A DNA stretch of 46,236 nt from Sphingomonas sp. CCH10-B3 (GCF_001556185.1 NZ_LSIJ01000062.1:1-46236), one strand, 5' to 3'; shown: positions 8,946 to 17,114, counted from the stretch's first letter. The notes: generated by a model not told the origin, from the sequence alone. Program-made: numbers and translations.

Positions 8946-9640
8946 CGGATGACATGATGCTTGACGACGACCCGCTCGGCCCGCTTGATCCCGATTTTGC
9001 CGCGCAGTTCGTGCGCGACGACCGGCGGCCGCCGTGCCAGCTCTACCTCGTTTCGCCGCTCGACGTCGGCGGCGGTTTTCCTGAACGGCTGAAGCGCGCG
9101 CTGGGGGCGGGGCCGGTCGCAGCCTTCCAGTTCCGGGTGAAGGGCGTCGATCAGCATGAAGCCGCGCGGCTCGCCGAGCCGCTCCAGCGCATCTGCGCCG
9201 ATGCCGACGTCGCCTTCATCGTCAACGACAGCGTTGCGCTCGCGAAGCGGCTCGGCGCCGACGGCGTCCATCTCGGCCAGAGCGACGGCGATCCACGCGA
9301 GGCACGGCTGGCGCTCGGGCCGTCGGTGCAGATCGGCGTGACCTGCCACGCCAGCCGCCACCTCGCGATGGAAGCGGGCGAGGCGGGCGCCGATTATGTC
9401 GCCTTCGGTGCCTTTTACCCGACGACGACCAAGGTGGTCGAGCACCATGCGGACCCGGTGCTGCTCAGCTGGTGGTCGACGCTGTTTGAGCCGCCCTGCG
9501 TCGCGATCGGCGGTATCACGCCCGCCAATGCCGCGCCGCTGGTGGCGGCGGGAGCCGACTTCCTCGCGGTGTCGGGCGCCGTCTGGGGCAGCGACGAGGC
9601 TGCTGCGGTGGCCGCCTTCGACGCGGTGTTGCGCGGGTGA
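8942..9640 (+). CDS. thiE: thiamine phosphate synthase
   Basis: 232 residues. Joins hydroxymethylpyrimidine pyrophosphate and thiazole phosphate to give thiamine phosphate. TIM-barrel signatures: YLVSPLD at strand 1, FQFRVKG (usually Q-x-R-x-K), FIVNDSVALAKRLGADGVHLGQSDG, IGVTCH, ADYVAFGAFYPTTTK (pyrophosphate loop), and CVAIGGITPANA. The N-terminus carries about 25 acidic residues (TDDMMLDDDPLGPLDPDF) not typical of the family. The start ATG overlaps the methyltransferase stop. It is the last gene of the operon headed by the thiamine-diphosphate enzyme transketolase. Confidence 0.88.
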   Translation: MTDDMMLDDDPLGPLDPDFAAQFVRDDRRPPCQLYLVSPLDVGGGFPERLKRALGAGPVAAFQFRVKGVDQHEAARLAEPLQRICADADVAFIVNDSVALAKRLGADGVHLGQSDGDPREARLALGPSVQIGVTCHASRHLAMEAGEAGADYVAFGAFYPTTTKVVEHHADPVLLSWWSTLFEPPCVAIGGITPANAAPLVAAGADFLAVSGAVWGSDEAAAVAAFDAVLRG

Positions 9641-9808
9641 AGACCAGCCCTGTCGACGCCGTCCGCGACGCATCGCGGCAACGCGCGAGGCCGCGGTCCA
9701 GCCGAACGACGCGCTCGTCTGTCGGCGCCGCGATCCGTGCGGACAGCTTGCCCGATCCACAGCGCCCCGCTACAGCGCGTCGCTTGTTTCTAACCTGGCG
9801 GGACTTCC

Positions 9809-10372
9809 ATGAAAATCAGCGGTGTCGACATTCGCCCCGGCAACATCATCGAATATGAAGGCGGCATCTGGCGTGCGGTTAAGATCCAGCACACCCAGCC
9901 CGGCAAGGGCGGCGCCTATATGCAGGTCGAAATGAAGAATCTGCGCGACGGGCGCAAAAACAACGTCCGTTTCCGTTCGGCTGAAACGGTCGAGCGCGTG
10001 CGGCTCGATACCAAGGACTTCCAGTTCCTTTATCCCGAAGGCGACATGCTCGTGTTCATGGACAAGGAAACCTATGAGCAGACGACGCTGCCGCGCGATC
10101 TGCTCGGCGATGCTGCTGCCTTCCTGCAGGACGGCATGGACGTGGTGATGGAATTGTACGACGAAGAGCCGATCAGCGTTCAGCTGCCCGACACGATCGA
10201 AGCGACGATCGTCGAGGCCGATGCCGTGGTGAAGGGCCAGACGGCGTCGTCGAGCTACAAGCCTGCGGTGCTCGATAACGGCGTGCGCGTGATGGTGCCG
10301 CCGCATATCGGCGCTGGCACGCGGATCGTCGTCGACGTGTACGAACAGACCTACGTCCGCCGCGCAGACTGA
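9809..10372 (+). CDS. efp: elongation factor P
   Basis: 187 residues. EF-P enters the ribosomal E-site and relieves stalling at polyproline. The N-terminal KOW-like domain begins [19 protein letters not shown], and the tip loop QPGKGGAY has Lys33 at the normally modified position. The OB domains and the C-terminal signature [24 protein letters not shown] are intact. The 168 bp between thiE and efp hold no convincing gene; an independent promoter probably lies there but no clear -35/-10 pair was found. Confidence 0.97.
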   Translation: MKISGVDIRPGNIIEYEGGIWRAVKIQHTQPGKGGAYMQVEMKNLRDGRKNNVRFRSAETVERVRLDTKDFQFLYPEGDMLVFMDKETYEQTTLPRDLLGDAAAFLQDGMDVVMELYDEEPISVQLPDTIEATIVEADAVVKGQTASSSYKPAVLDNGVRVMVPPHIGAGTRIVVDVYEQTYVRRAD

Positions 10373-10381
10373 CCCCGAAGC

Positions 10382-11194
10382 GTGGTTTCCCACTCCGGCC
10401 TCATCACCGTCATGGAGCGCGCCGCGCGCAAGGCGGCGCCGCGTCTTCGGCGCGACTTCAACGAAGTCCAGCTCTTGCAGGTCAGCCGCAAGGGGCCCGC
10501 CGATTTCGTCTCGATGGCCGATCAGCGCGCCGAACAGACGATCTTCGAGGAACTGAGCCACGCGCGCCCTGACTGGGCGTTCGTGATGGAGGAACGCGGC
10601 GATGTGACGGGCGACCCGACCAAGCCGCGCTTCGTCGTTGATCCGCTCGACGGCACCAGCAATTTCCTCCACGGCATCCCGCATTTCGCGATCTCGATCG
10701 CCGCCGAAGAGCCCAAGCCCGGCGGCAAATGGGAAACGATGGCAGCGCTCGTCTATCAGCCGCTGACTGACGAGAGCTTCTGGGCGGAAAAGGGGCGGGG
10801 CGCTTGGCTCACCGACCAGCGGCTGCGCGTGTCGGCACGGAATGACCTGTCCGAAGCCCTGATCGCGACCGGGATCCCGTTCCTGGGGCACGGCGATTTC
10901 GCCGAATGGAGCCGCATCTTCGGTGCGGTAGCGCCCGGTGTGGCGGGCATCCGGCGGCTCGGCTCGGCGGCGCTCGATCTCGCCTGGGTCGCGGCGGGGC
11001 GGTTCGACGGCTTCTGGGAATCAGGCTTGCAGCGTTGGGACGCGGCAGCGGGGATGCTGCTGGTGCGCGAAGCGGGCGGTTACATCACCGACTATCGCGG
11101 CGGCGACAAGATGCACGAACGCAGGGAGTATCTCGCTGCCAATGACGGGCTGCATTCGAAGCTGCACAAGCTGGTCGCGAGCGCGCTGCGCTAG
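10382..11194 (+). CDS. suhB: inositol monophosphatase family protein
   Basis: 270 residues, GTG start 9 bp after efp. Mg-dependent phosphatase fold: KGPADFVSMADQRAEQTIF (motif for metal ligands), FVMEERG (Glu ligand), DPLDGTSNFLHGIPHFAISIA (the classic DPLDGTTNF with Ser for the second Thr), and WDAAAGMLLVREAGGYITDY near the C-terminus. Family members hydrolyse inositol phosphates or related sugar phosphates, and SuhB of enterobacteria also takes part in rRNA antitermination. The exact substrate here is unknown. Pairing of efp with suhB is frequent in sphingomonads as I recall it. Confidence 0.9.
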   Translation: MVSHSGLITVMERAARKAAPRLRRDFNEVQLLQVSRKGPADFVSMADQRAEQTIFEELSHARPDWAFVMEERGDVTGDPTKPRFVVDPLDGTSNFLHGIPHFAISIAAEEPKPGGKWETMAALVYQPLTDESFWAEKGRGAWLTDQRLRVSARNDLSEALIATGIPFLGHGDFAEWSRIFGAVAPGVAGIRRLGSAALDLAWVAAGRFDGFWESGLQRWDAAAGMLLVREAGGYITDYRGGDKMHERREYLAANDGLHSKLHKLVASALR

Positions 11195-11347
11195 GCAAGG
11201 CTTGAAGCTGCACGCTTCAAAATCCCTACGTCATTCCCGCGAAGGCGGGAATCCATAGGGGCTGGGGGCACAGATATTCGCGACCGTTTGCGATTATGGA
11301 TCCCCGCCTTCGCGGGGATGACAAGCGAAGGCCCAAACTGGCAGGCG
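11195..11347. repeat. intergenic REP-like inverted repeat pair
   Basis: Two arms in opposite orientation, 11229-11257 and 11294-11323, are nearly identical after reverse complementing. Each arm folds by itself: ATTCCCGC-GAAG-GCGGGAAT on the left and ATCCCCGC-CTTC-GCGGGGAT on the right (8-bp stems, 4-base loops). The whole unit sits between the convergent ends of suhB and the thiolase gene, a usual place for REP/BIME elements and potentially a bidirectional terminator. A short TTGAAGC...GCTTCAA hairpin lies just upstream at about 11201-11220. Confidence 0.8.
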
Positions 11348-12535
11348 CTAGCTCACCAACTCCACCGCCACTGCCGTCGCCTCGCCGCCGCCGATGCACA
11401 GGCTCGCGAGCCCCTTGGTCCCACCCGTCGTCTGGAGCGCCGACACCAAGGTGGCGATGATCCGCGCGCCGCTCGCGCCGATCGGGTGGCCAAGCGCGCA
11501 GGCGCCGCCATGGATGTTGAGCTTGTCGTGCGGAATGCCCAGGTCGCGCATCGCGATCATCGGCACGACCGCGAAAGCTTCGTTGACTTCGAACAGGTCG
11601 ACATCGTCGATGCTCCAGCCCGCCTTTTCGAGCGCCTTGCGCATCGCGGGCACGGGCGCGGTGGTGAACTGCGACGGCGCGTGCGCGTGCGCGGCGTGCG
11701 ACACGATTCGCGCGACCGGAGTCAGCCCGAGTTCCTCGGCCTTTGACGCGCGCATCATCACCAGCGCCGCCGCCCCGTCCGAAATCGACGAGGCATTGGC
11801 TGCCGTTACCGTGCCGTCCTTGGAGAAAGCGGGCTTGAGCGTCGGGATCTTGGCGACATCGCCCTTCAGCGGCTGTTCGTCCTGATCGACCGTTACCGAT
11901 CCCTTGCGCCCGGCGACTTCGACCGGGGTGATCTCGCGCACGAACTTGCCCGCCGCTTGTGCCGCTTGCGCGCGGGTGAGCGAGGCCACTGCGAAATCAT
12001 CCTGATCGGCGCGGGTGAATTGGTACTCGGTCGCGCTATCCTCGGCGAAATTGCCCATCAGCTTGCCGGGTTCATAGGCATCCTCGAGCCCGTCGAGATA
12101 CATGTGATCCTTCAGCACGTCATGCCCGATCCGCGCGCCGCCGCGGTGGCGCATCGACAGGTAAGGCGCGCCGGTCATGCTCTCCATCCCGCCCGCGACG
12201 ACGATGTCGGCCGACCCGGCGAGGATCGCGTCATGCGCCATGATCGCGGCCTGCATGCCCGACCCGCACATCTTGTTGACCGTCGTCGCTTCGACATGGA
12301 GCGGCAGCCCGGCTTTCAACGCTGCCTGGCGCGCGGGCGCCTGCCCGAGCCCGGCGGGCAGCACGCAGCCCATGTAGATGCGCTCGACCGCTTCGCCCGA
12401 CAGCCCCGCGCGCTCGATCGCCGCGCCCACTGCCGCTGCGCCGAGGTCGGTCGCGCTCGCGCCGCTCAGCGCCCCCTGGAAGCTGCCCATCGGGGTGCGG
12501 GCATAGGCGACGATGACGACAGGATCGGTGCTCAT
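11348..12535 (-). CDS. acetyl-CoA C-acyltransferase (thiolase)
   Basis: 395 residues. Condenses or cleaves acyl-CoAs at the beta-keto position. Intact thiolase signatures: nucleophilic Cys90 in VNKMCGSGMQA, the VVAGGMESM segment, VNEAFAVV, NIHGGACALGHPIGASGAR with the catalytic His, and the C-terminal SLCIGGGEATA with the second Cys. Length fits biosynthetic (acetoacetyl-CoA) thiolases, but degradative members look alike, so no gene symbol is given. The start ATG at 12535 is followed by the family-typical DPVVIVAYARTPMGSFQG; the longer in-frame extension is not conserved-looking. Confidence 0.93.
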   Translation of the reverse strand: MSTDPVVIVAYARTPMGSFQGALSGASATDLGAAAVGAAIERAGLSGEAVERIYMGCVLPAGLGQAPARQAALKAGLPLHVEATTVNKMCGSGMQAAIMAHDAILAGSADIVVAGGMESMTGAPYLSMRHRGGARIGHDVLKDHMYLDGLEDAYEPGKLMGNFAEDSATEYQFTRADQDDFAVASLTRAQAAQAAGKFVREITPVEVAGRKGSVTVDQDEQPLKGDVAKIPTLKPAFSKDGTVTAANASSISDGAAALVMMRASKAEELGLTPVARIVSHAAHAHAPSQFTTAPVPAMRKALEKAGWSIDDVDLFEVNEAFAVVPMIAMRDLGIPHDKLNIHGGACALGHPIGASGARIIATLVSALQTTGGTKGLASLCIGGGEATAVAVELVS

Positions 12536-12662
12536 GGGGCGGCTCCAGCGCGAGAGAATTGGTTGCGCGCGATTTAGGGCGGTGACGCGGCGAATACAAA
12601 TGCCCGCACGGGGAACAGCCACGCATGCGGCTGGTTATCGCGTCTTTGCGCGGAGCATAGCG

Positions 12663-12920
12663 ATGGAAGACCTGCCGACGACCATCCTGAAATGGGCGGC
12701 ATCGGGGAGCGGGATGGTCGCCGCCGCCATGGTCTCGCTCGATCTCGGGCGGCGGCTGACGGGGTGGGGATTCGTGATCTTCGTCGCTTCGTCGCTGTGC
12801 TGGATCGCGGGATCGGTGTTGACCAAGGACTTTGCGCTCGGCACGCAGAACGCCGTCTTGTTCGGGATCAACCTGCTGGGTGTCTATCGTTACCTCATTC
12901 GCAAGCGCCCTCCCGGCTGA
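12663..12920 (+). CDS. small membrane protein of unknown function
   Basis: 85 residues starting MEDLPTTILKWAAS. Two or three hydrophobic stretches are visible (about residues 14-30, 33-51 and 62-77), with a basic tail YLIRKRPPG on the probable cytoplasmic side. The fold resembles small proteins with a GWGF-x5-S-x2-W-I-x-G pattern followed by N-x-x-L-F-x-I-N-x-x-G-x-Y-R; I do not recognise the family with certainty. Divergent from the thiolase gene. Its 3' end overlaps the likely start of the prepilin peptidase gene by about 41 bases in another frame. Confidence 0.65.
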   Translation: MEDLPTTILKWAASGSGMVAAAMVSLDLGRRLTGWGFVIFVASSLCWIAGSVLTKDFALGTQNAVLFGINLLGVYRYLIRKRPPG

Positions 12921-13668
12921 AGGGCCGCTTTGGGCGGCGCTTCTTGGGGGATTGGGGGCAATCTTCGGCAGCTTCATCGCCGCGCTCGTCATCCGTTGGC
13001 CGGCCGAGCGATCGGTCGTGACCGGGCGATCGGCCTGCGATGCCTGCGGGCGCACGCTCGGTCCCGCCGAACTGGTGCCACTGCTCAGCGCGCTCGCGAG
13101 CCGGGGCAAATGCCGCTCCTGTGGTGCTGCGATCGACCCGCTGCACTGGCGGATCGAAGCGATTGCGCTGGCGGTGGGCGCAACCGCGGGCGCGCTTTTG
13201 CCGGGCGGCGAAGCCATTGCGGCGGCGGTATTCGGCTGGCTGCTGCTCGCGCTGGCCGCGCTCGACGCTACCGAGTTCTGGCTGCCCGACGAGTTGACGC
13301 TGGCGCTCGCGCTGGCTGGCGTGGCTGTTGGACTGCTGGGGATCGGCGCGGGAATGAACGACCGGCTAGTCGGCGGGGCGGGGGGCTTTGCCGCACTCTG
13401 GGCGATCGGCGCGGGGTACAGGGCGTTGCGGGGGCGCGAGGGGCTGGGCGGCGGCGACCCGAAGCTGCTGGGCGCGATCGGGCTGTGGCTAGGGTGGCAG
13501 CTGTTGCCGGCGGTGCTGTTCCTTGCCGCGCTGACGGGTCTCTGCGTGGTCCTCTTCCAGCTGCTAACCCGACGCGGCGCGGCGCTCAGTAACCGCTTGC
13601 CGCTCGGCACGCTGATGGCGATCGCGGCTTACCCGGCGCTGATCGTCATGCTAAAGCTGGCGGCATGA
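12880..13668 (+). CDS. prepilin peptidase / N-methyltransferase
   Basis: About 262 residues from GTG 12880. Inner-membrane aspartyl protease that cleaves type IV prepilin-like leaders and methylates the new N-terminus. Seen: a first helix GGLGAIFGSFIAALVIRWPAERS, the zinc-binding tetracysteine CDACG...CRSCG, the first catalytic Asp in LAALDATEFWLPDELT, and the second in GGGDPKLLGAIGLWLG, followed by further helices. The start is uncertain: no ATG lies before the first helix, and GTG 12880 overlaps the previous gene. No pilus or secretion-system genes accompany it. Confidence 0.88.
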   Translation: MSIVTSFASALPAEGPLWAALLGGLGAIFGSFIAALVIRWPAERSVVTGRSACDACGRTLGPAELVPLLSALASRGKCRSCGAAIDPLHWRIEAIALAVGATAGALLPGGEAIAAAVFGWLLLALAALDATEFWLPDELTLALALAGVAVGLLGIGAGMNDRLVGGAGGFAALWAIGAGYRALRGREGLGGGDPKLLGAIGLWLGWQLLPAVLFLAALTGLCVVLFQLLTRRGAALSNRLPLGTLMAIAAYPALIVMLKLAA

Positions 13669-14132
13669 AAGCTGGTCTGTTCGCGTTGTTGCTCGCGGCT
13701 CCCTTTGGCGCGCAGGATCTGCCGAAGGCGCCGCTCGGCCAATTGCCGCGGTCGGTCGATGGCCTGCCGATCGGTGGCATCCCCAAGCAGGAATTGCCCC
13801 AGACGGGGTGCGCCACCTTCCTGTGGACCGCCACCCAGACCCGCGCCTTGGTGGCGATGCTGACGTCGGACCCTGCGCGCATCCGCTTCGCGCCGGACGG
13901 CAAGCTGACGGACCTGGTCCGTATCGGGCAGAACGGGCCGGGCGACTTCGGCTTTCTCGCGCACACCGATTACGCGGGCGGCGATCTGAAGGTCAGCGTC
14001 GAAATGGCAATCGTGCGGCGCGGCGACCTGACGCAAGGTGCGCTGACCGAGAGCGCGACGCTGACGATCACTCGCGAAGGCGGCGACAGCGTGATCGTGC
14101 CGGTGATCGGCATCATCGGCTGCGCGAGCTGA
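13665..14132 (+). CDS. secreted protein of unknown function
   Basis: 155 residues. A short N-terminal hydrophobic stretch (MKAGLFALLLAAPFGAQ) looks like a signal peptide with cleavage near Gly15-Ala-Gln. The mature part is beta-rich and contains two cysteines (CATFLW and the terminal GIIGCAS) that could form a disulfide. No domain was recognised. The start overlaps the prepilin peptidase stop (ATGA), implying coupled translation. Its stop abuts, with no gap, the stop of the convergent sigma-factor gene. Confidence 0.7.
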   Translation: MKAGLFALLLAAPFGAQDLPKAPLGQLPRSVDGLPIGGIPKQELPQTGCATFLWTATQTRALVAMLTSDPARIRFAPDGKLTDLVRIGQNGPGDFGFLAHTDYAGGDLKVSVEMAIVRRGDLTQGALTESATLTITREGGDSVIVPVIGIIGCAS

Positions 14133-15350
14133 TCAACTGACCTCGGCGCGCCGTGCCTCAAGCCAGCGGCGTTCGGCGTCGCCGGGCGCGAGCGCGAGCG
14201 CGGCGTCATAGGCGGCGCGGGCGGCGTCGTTCAGCCCCAGCCGATAGAGCAGCCCCGCCCGAGTCGCGTGATAGGGCAGGAAGTGCGCGAGACCGGGCGT
14301 ATCGAGCGCGTCGACTTCCTCGAGCGCCGCCTGATAGCCGGCGACCTGCGCCAGCGCGACGGCGCGGTTGAGCCGGGTGATCGCATCGTCGCGCACGCTC
14401 AGCAGCGCATCATAGATCGTCAGGATGTTGCGCCATGGCGGCGGCTCGGCGAGTGACTCCCGCGCGCACCATTCGGCATGGATCAGTGCAGCCACCACGC
14501 GCGGGCGGCGGGGGCCGATCCGCGCGGCGGCGGCGAAATAGCGGCGGCCATCGGCGATCAGGGCGGCATCCCAGCGCGCTGGATCCTGTTCGGACAGGGG
14601 AACCATCGCGCCGTCGGCATTGACCCGCGCGGGACGCCGCGCCTCTGCAAAGCGCACCGTCGCGGCGAGCGCCAGCACTTCAGGCTCCTGCGGCAGCATT
14701 TGCGCGAGCGTCTCCGTGATGCCCAGCATCTCGCGCGCATAATCGGCATGCTGGCCTGTCCCCGCGCCATCGGCATGGGCATGAGCATAGGCGACTTCGA
14801 TCGTGCTCAGCACCGCGTCGAGCCGCTCACCCCAGGCGTCGGGGCCGGGCACATCATAGCCGATGCCGGCGCGCGCGATCTTTCGTTTGGCGCGCACCAG
14901 CCGCTGCGCGAGCGTCGGCTCGGCAGTCAGGAAGGCGCGGGCGATTTCCTCAGTGGACAACCCACATACCAGCCGCAGCGTCAGCGCGGCGCGTGCCTCC
15001 GGGTGGATGGCAGGGTGGCAGCAGGTGAAGATCAGCTTCAGCCGCTCGTCGGGGATGGGGCTCGCGTCGAGCATCAGTTCCTCCGGGGTCGGCTCGGGTT
15101 CGGGGGCGGGCAGCGCGGCGGCCGCGCGCACGCCCGCTTGCCGCACCCGATCCAGCGCGACGCGCTCGGCGACGCGGTAGAGCCATGCGGCCGGATCGCG
15201 CGGGGCTTCGTCCGCCCAAACGGTCACGGCTCGCGCGCAGGCTTCGGCAAGGGCATCTTCGGCAAGGTCGAGATTGCGGAAGCGGGCGGCGAGCGCGGCA
15301 ATGATGCGCCCACTCGCCGCCCGGAAAACCGCGTCGAGCGCGATGCTCAC
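14133..15350 (-). CDS. ECF42-type RNA polymerase sigma factor with C-terminal helical extension
   Basis: 405 residues, GTG start. The N-terminal third is an ECF sigma factor: region 2 (NLDLAEDALAEACARAVTVWADEAPRDPAAWLYRVAERVALDRVR) and region 4 (HPEARAALTLRLVCGLSTEEIARAFLTAEPTLAQRLVRAKRKI). The remaining roughly 230 residues are a TPR-like helical domain (RWDAALIADG..., LTIYDALLSVRDDAITRLNRAVALAQVAG, GLLYRLGLNDAARAAYDAAL). This architecture and the neighbouring DGPF protein define the ECF42 group, which lacks an anti-sigma factor. The start overlaps the DGPF gene stop (GTGA). Confidence 0.9.
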   Translation of the reverse strand: MSIALDAVFRAASGRIIAALAARFRNLDLAEDALAEACARAVTVWADEAPRDPAAWLYRVAERVALDRVRQAGVRAAAALPAPEPEPTPEELMLDASPIPDERLKLIFTCCHPAIHPEARAALTLRLVCGLSTEEIARAFLTAEPTLAQRLVRAKRKIARAGIGYDVPGPDAWGERLDAVLSTIEVAYAHAHADGAGTGQHADYAREMLGITETLAQMLPQEPEVLALAATVRFAEARRPARVNADGAMVPLSEQDPARWDAALIADGRRYFAAAARIGPRRPRVVAALIHAEWCARESLAEPPPWRNILTIYDALLSVRDDAITRLNRAVALAQVAGYQAALEEVDALDTPGLAHFLPYHATRAGLLYRLGLNDAARAAYDAALALAPGDAERRWLEARRAEVS

Positions 15351-15697
15351 ATGCCGGGCGGTGCCATGATCGGGCGCACTTCGACCGAGCCATTGGCTGC
15401 CAGCGGAATTTTCTTCGCAATCGCGATGGCGGCATCCAGGTCGGGCGCTTCGACCATATAATAGCCGCCGAGCTGTTCTTTGGTTTCGGCAAACGGCCCG
15501 TCGTGCAGCGTCTGGACTCCGCCCTCGGTCCTGATGGTCGTCGCCGTCGCAATCGGCTGGAGCCCGGCACCGTGCAGCATGGCCGAACCGATTTCTTCAC
15601 CGAACGCCATATGCTTCTGGATGATCGCGCCCATCGCGGCGCCGGTGCCATCGTTGTAAACGGCTTCATCTTCGAAAATCATCAGCATGTATTTCAT
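15347..15697 (-). CDS. DGPF/YCII domain protein, partner of the ECF42 sigma factor
   Basis: 116 residues from ATG 15697 (MKYMLMIFEDEAVYNDG). The hallmark DGPFAETKEQLGGYYMVEAPDLDAAIAIAKKIP is present, as expected for the YCII-related proteins encoded beside ECF42 sigma factors. Their biochemical role is not established; a metabolic or signal-sensing function is often assumed. Of three nearby ATGs the one at 15697 was chosen because GGGAGG stands about 7 bases upstream, while it abuts the ATG at 15703. Overlaps the sigma gene by four bases. Confidence 0.9.
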   Translation of the reverse strand: MKYMLMIFEDEAVYNDGTGAAMGAIIQKHMAFGEEIGSAMLHGAGLQPIATATTIRTEGGVQTLHDGPFAETKEQLGGYYMVEAPDLDAAIAIAKKIPLAANGSVEVRPIMAPPGM

Positions 15698-15744
15698 CGC
15701 CATTCCTCCCATCAGCGACCACTGCATCGTGATCGTACTTCGGA

Positions 15745-15771
15745 GACGGGCGAAGGGCAGTGGAATCGACA
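15745..15771 (-). promoter_or_regulatory. putative ECF-type promoter of the DGPF-sigma operon
   Basis: Reading the minus strand, TGTCGA (15771-15766) is followed after 17 bases by CGTC (15748-15745), about 48 bases before the DGPF start codon. A TGTC-type -35 with a CGTC-type -10 is the form used by many ECF sigma factors, and TGTCGA is the -35 I recall for the ECF42 group. Autoregulation is inferred from position and sequence. Confidence 0.45.
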
Positions 15772-15784
15772 GCCGTGCGAGAAA

Positions 15785-16372
15785 TTATTTTGGCGGCGGG
15801 TCGATCCGCCAGCCGATCGGCTTGAAACTGCCGCCGTTGCTCGCAGGCGCCGAGCAGGCAGTGAGCCCGATGATCAGGTCCATCGCCGCCATGAAGCTGA
15901 TCGTATCGCCCGCGCGGCTGAGCGGGGGCAGGACCTGCAACGTGCCGTCGGGCGCGACGGGCACGTTCATGAAACAGTTGAACGCGACCGGGATCATGTC
16001 CTCGGTCACGTCATAGGGCGCGAGCGCTTCGGCGAGATTGCCGAAGCAGCCGCGGTGGCGCGGCTCGTTCGGGTAGAAATGGTCGAACGTCGCATGCGAA
16101 CAGGGGATGAGCAGGAAATCATGCACGCCGACGCTGTCGGCGACGATCTCCAGCAGCACATTCGACCGGTTCGAATAGAGCTTGTGCCCCGTCGTCAGCC
16201 GGATCGTCTCGGCATAATCGAGCGTGCGCCCCGAACTCAGCACTTCGCCAATGTCGTCGGCGTTGTAGGCGAGCAGATCGGCGACCTGCACCCCCTGAAT
16301 GTCGACGACGGTGAGCGTCTCGCCCTTGCCCAGCAGGAAGGCCGTCCCTGATCGCGGGGGGATTTCATTCAT
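15785..16372 (-). CDS. DUF1989 (urea carboxylase-associated family) protein
   Basis: 195 residues. An N-terminal beta region (GTAFLLGKGETLTVVDIQGVQVADLLAYN), then SNRSNVLLEIVADSVGVHDFLLIPCSHATFDHFYP, HRGCFGNLAEAL and FNCFMNVPVAPDGTLQVLPPLSRAGD. This is the DUF1989 pattern, with Cys/His/Asn residues that probably bind metal. DUF1989 proteins include urea-carboxylase-associated subunits and the carboxyguanidine deiminase subunits of guanidine breakdown. The substrate here is unknown. The start ATG lies 8 bases inside the upstream YqcI/YcgG gene, indicating a tight functional and translational link. Confidence 0.85.
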   Translation of the reverse strand: MNEIPPRSGTAFLLGKGETLTVVDIQGVQVADLLAYNADDIGEVLSSGRTLDYAETIRLTTGHKLYSNRSNVLLEIVADSVGVHDFLLIPCSHATFDHFYPNEPRHRGCFGNLAEALAPYDVTEDMIPVAFNCFMNVPVAPDGTLQVLPPLSRAGDTISFMAAMDLIIGLTACSAPASNGGSFKPIGWRIDPPPK

Positions 16373-17054
16373 CCGCCGCACCGGCATAGCTGAACGGGCA
16401 GGTCCAATCGCCGTCAACCACGCGGCCAGAATATTGCCGCGCCTCGCTGGCCTCGCCGTGGCGGGCCAGCATCGGGTTGCGGCTGCCGGCGATGGCCTCG
16501 TCACGCACCATGATTTTTTCGCGCATGCCTTCGTATCGCCCCTCGGCGCGCAGCCGTTCGAACTGGTCGTGGAGGTTGAACACCATCGTCGGCCGCTCGA
16601 AGCGTCGCGCGGGGCGGCTGGCTTTGGGGTGCAGCCCGACGATGAAGAACGCCTGCCCGCCGAAGCTCAGCGAAAAATGCGCGTCCTCGGGGTCGGGAGA
16701 GACGCGCTCGTCATAGGGTTGGCCGCGCCAGACATCCTTGTCCGAAAGCGACTGCGCCCGATCCCATAGCGCTGCTTCGAACTCGGCTTCGGACAGGTCG
16801 GTCGGCCCTTCGAACACGATTGCCAGGCTGCGGAACATCGCCGGGTCGCGCGCATAGACTTCGCCGAACTTCAGCAGCTCGTCGTGGATGCGCAGGTCGT
16901 CCCACGCGCTCGCAATATTGTCGCAGGCAAGCACCCGTAGCGTCCCCTTGGCGAGCGCTGCCTTCGCGCCAACGCAGGGGAAGTCGCGGTCGTCGACATG
17001 CGCGAACAATTTGGCCTGCAACGCCTGCTGCGCAGCATGCTGCCAGTGAAACAT
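16365..17054 (-). CDS. YqcI/YcgG family protein (GntA-like haem N-hydroxylase homologue)
   Basis: 229 residues from ATG 17054, preceded by AGGGA. The family's two Cys-containing ends are visible: DRDFPCVGAKAALAKGTLRV near the N-terminus and DGDWTCPFSYAG at the C-terminus. Between them lie SFGGQAFFIVGLHPKASRPARRF and PTMVFNLHDQFERLRAEGRYEGMREKI. Characterised members (GntA of guanitoxin biosynthesis) are haem-dependent enzymes that N-hydroxylate a guanidino group; whether this copy does so is inference. Overlaps the DUF1989 gene by 8 bp and follows hmgA by 60 bp on the same strand. Confidence 0.8.
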   Translation of the reverse strand: MFHWQHAAQQALQAKLFAHVDDRDFPCVGAKAALAKGTLRVLACDNIASAWDDLRIHDELLKFGEVYARDPAMFRSLAIVFEGPTDLSEAEFEAALWDRAQSLSDKDVWRGQPYDERVSPDPEDAHFSLSFGGQAFFIVGLHPKASRPARRFERPTMVFNLHDQFERLRAEGRYEGMREKIMVRDEAIAGSRNPMLARHGEASEARQYSGRVVDGDWTCPFSYAGAADE

Positions 17055-17114
17055 CTGAAATCCCTGGGCTATTGATGAATGGCGCTTCAACGAAGCCCGG
17101 GGTTCGATGTTCCC

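Noticed and set aside
9641..9808. Small open frames between thiE and efp
   Set aside because: Arg/Ser-rich products, no ribosome-binding site and no motif; treated as non-coding.
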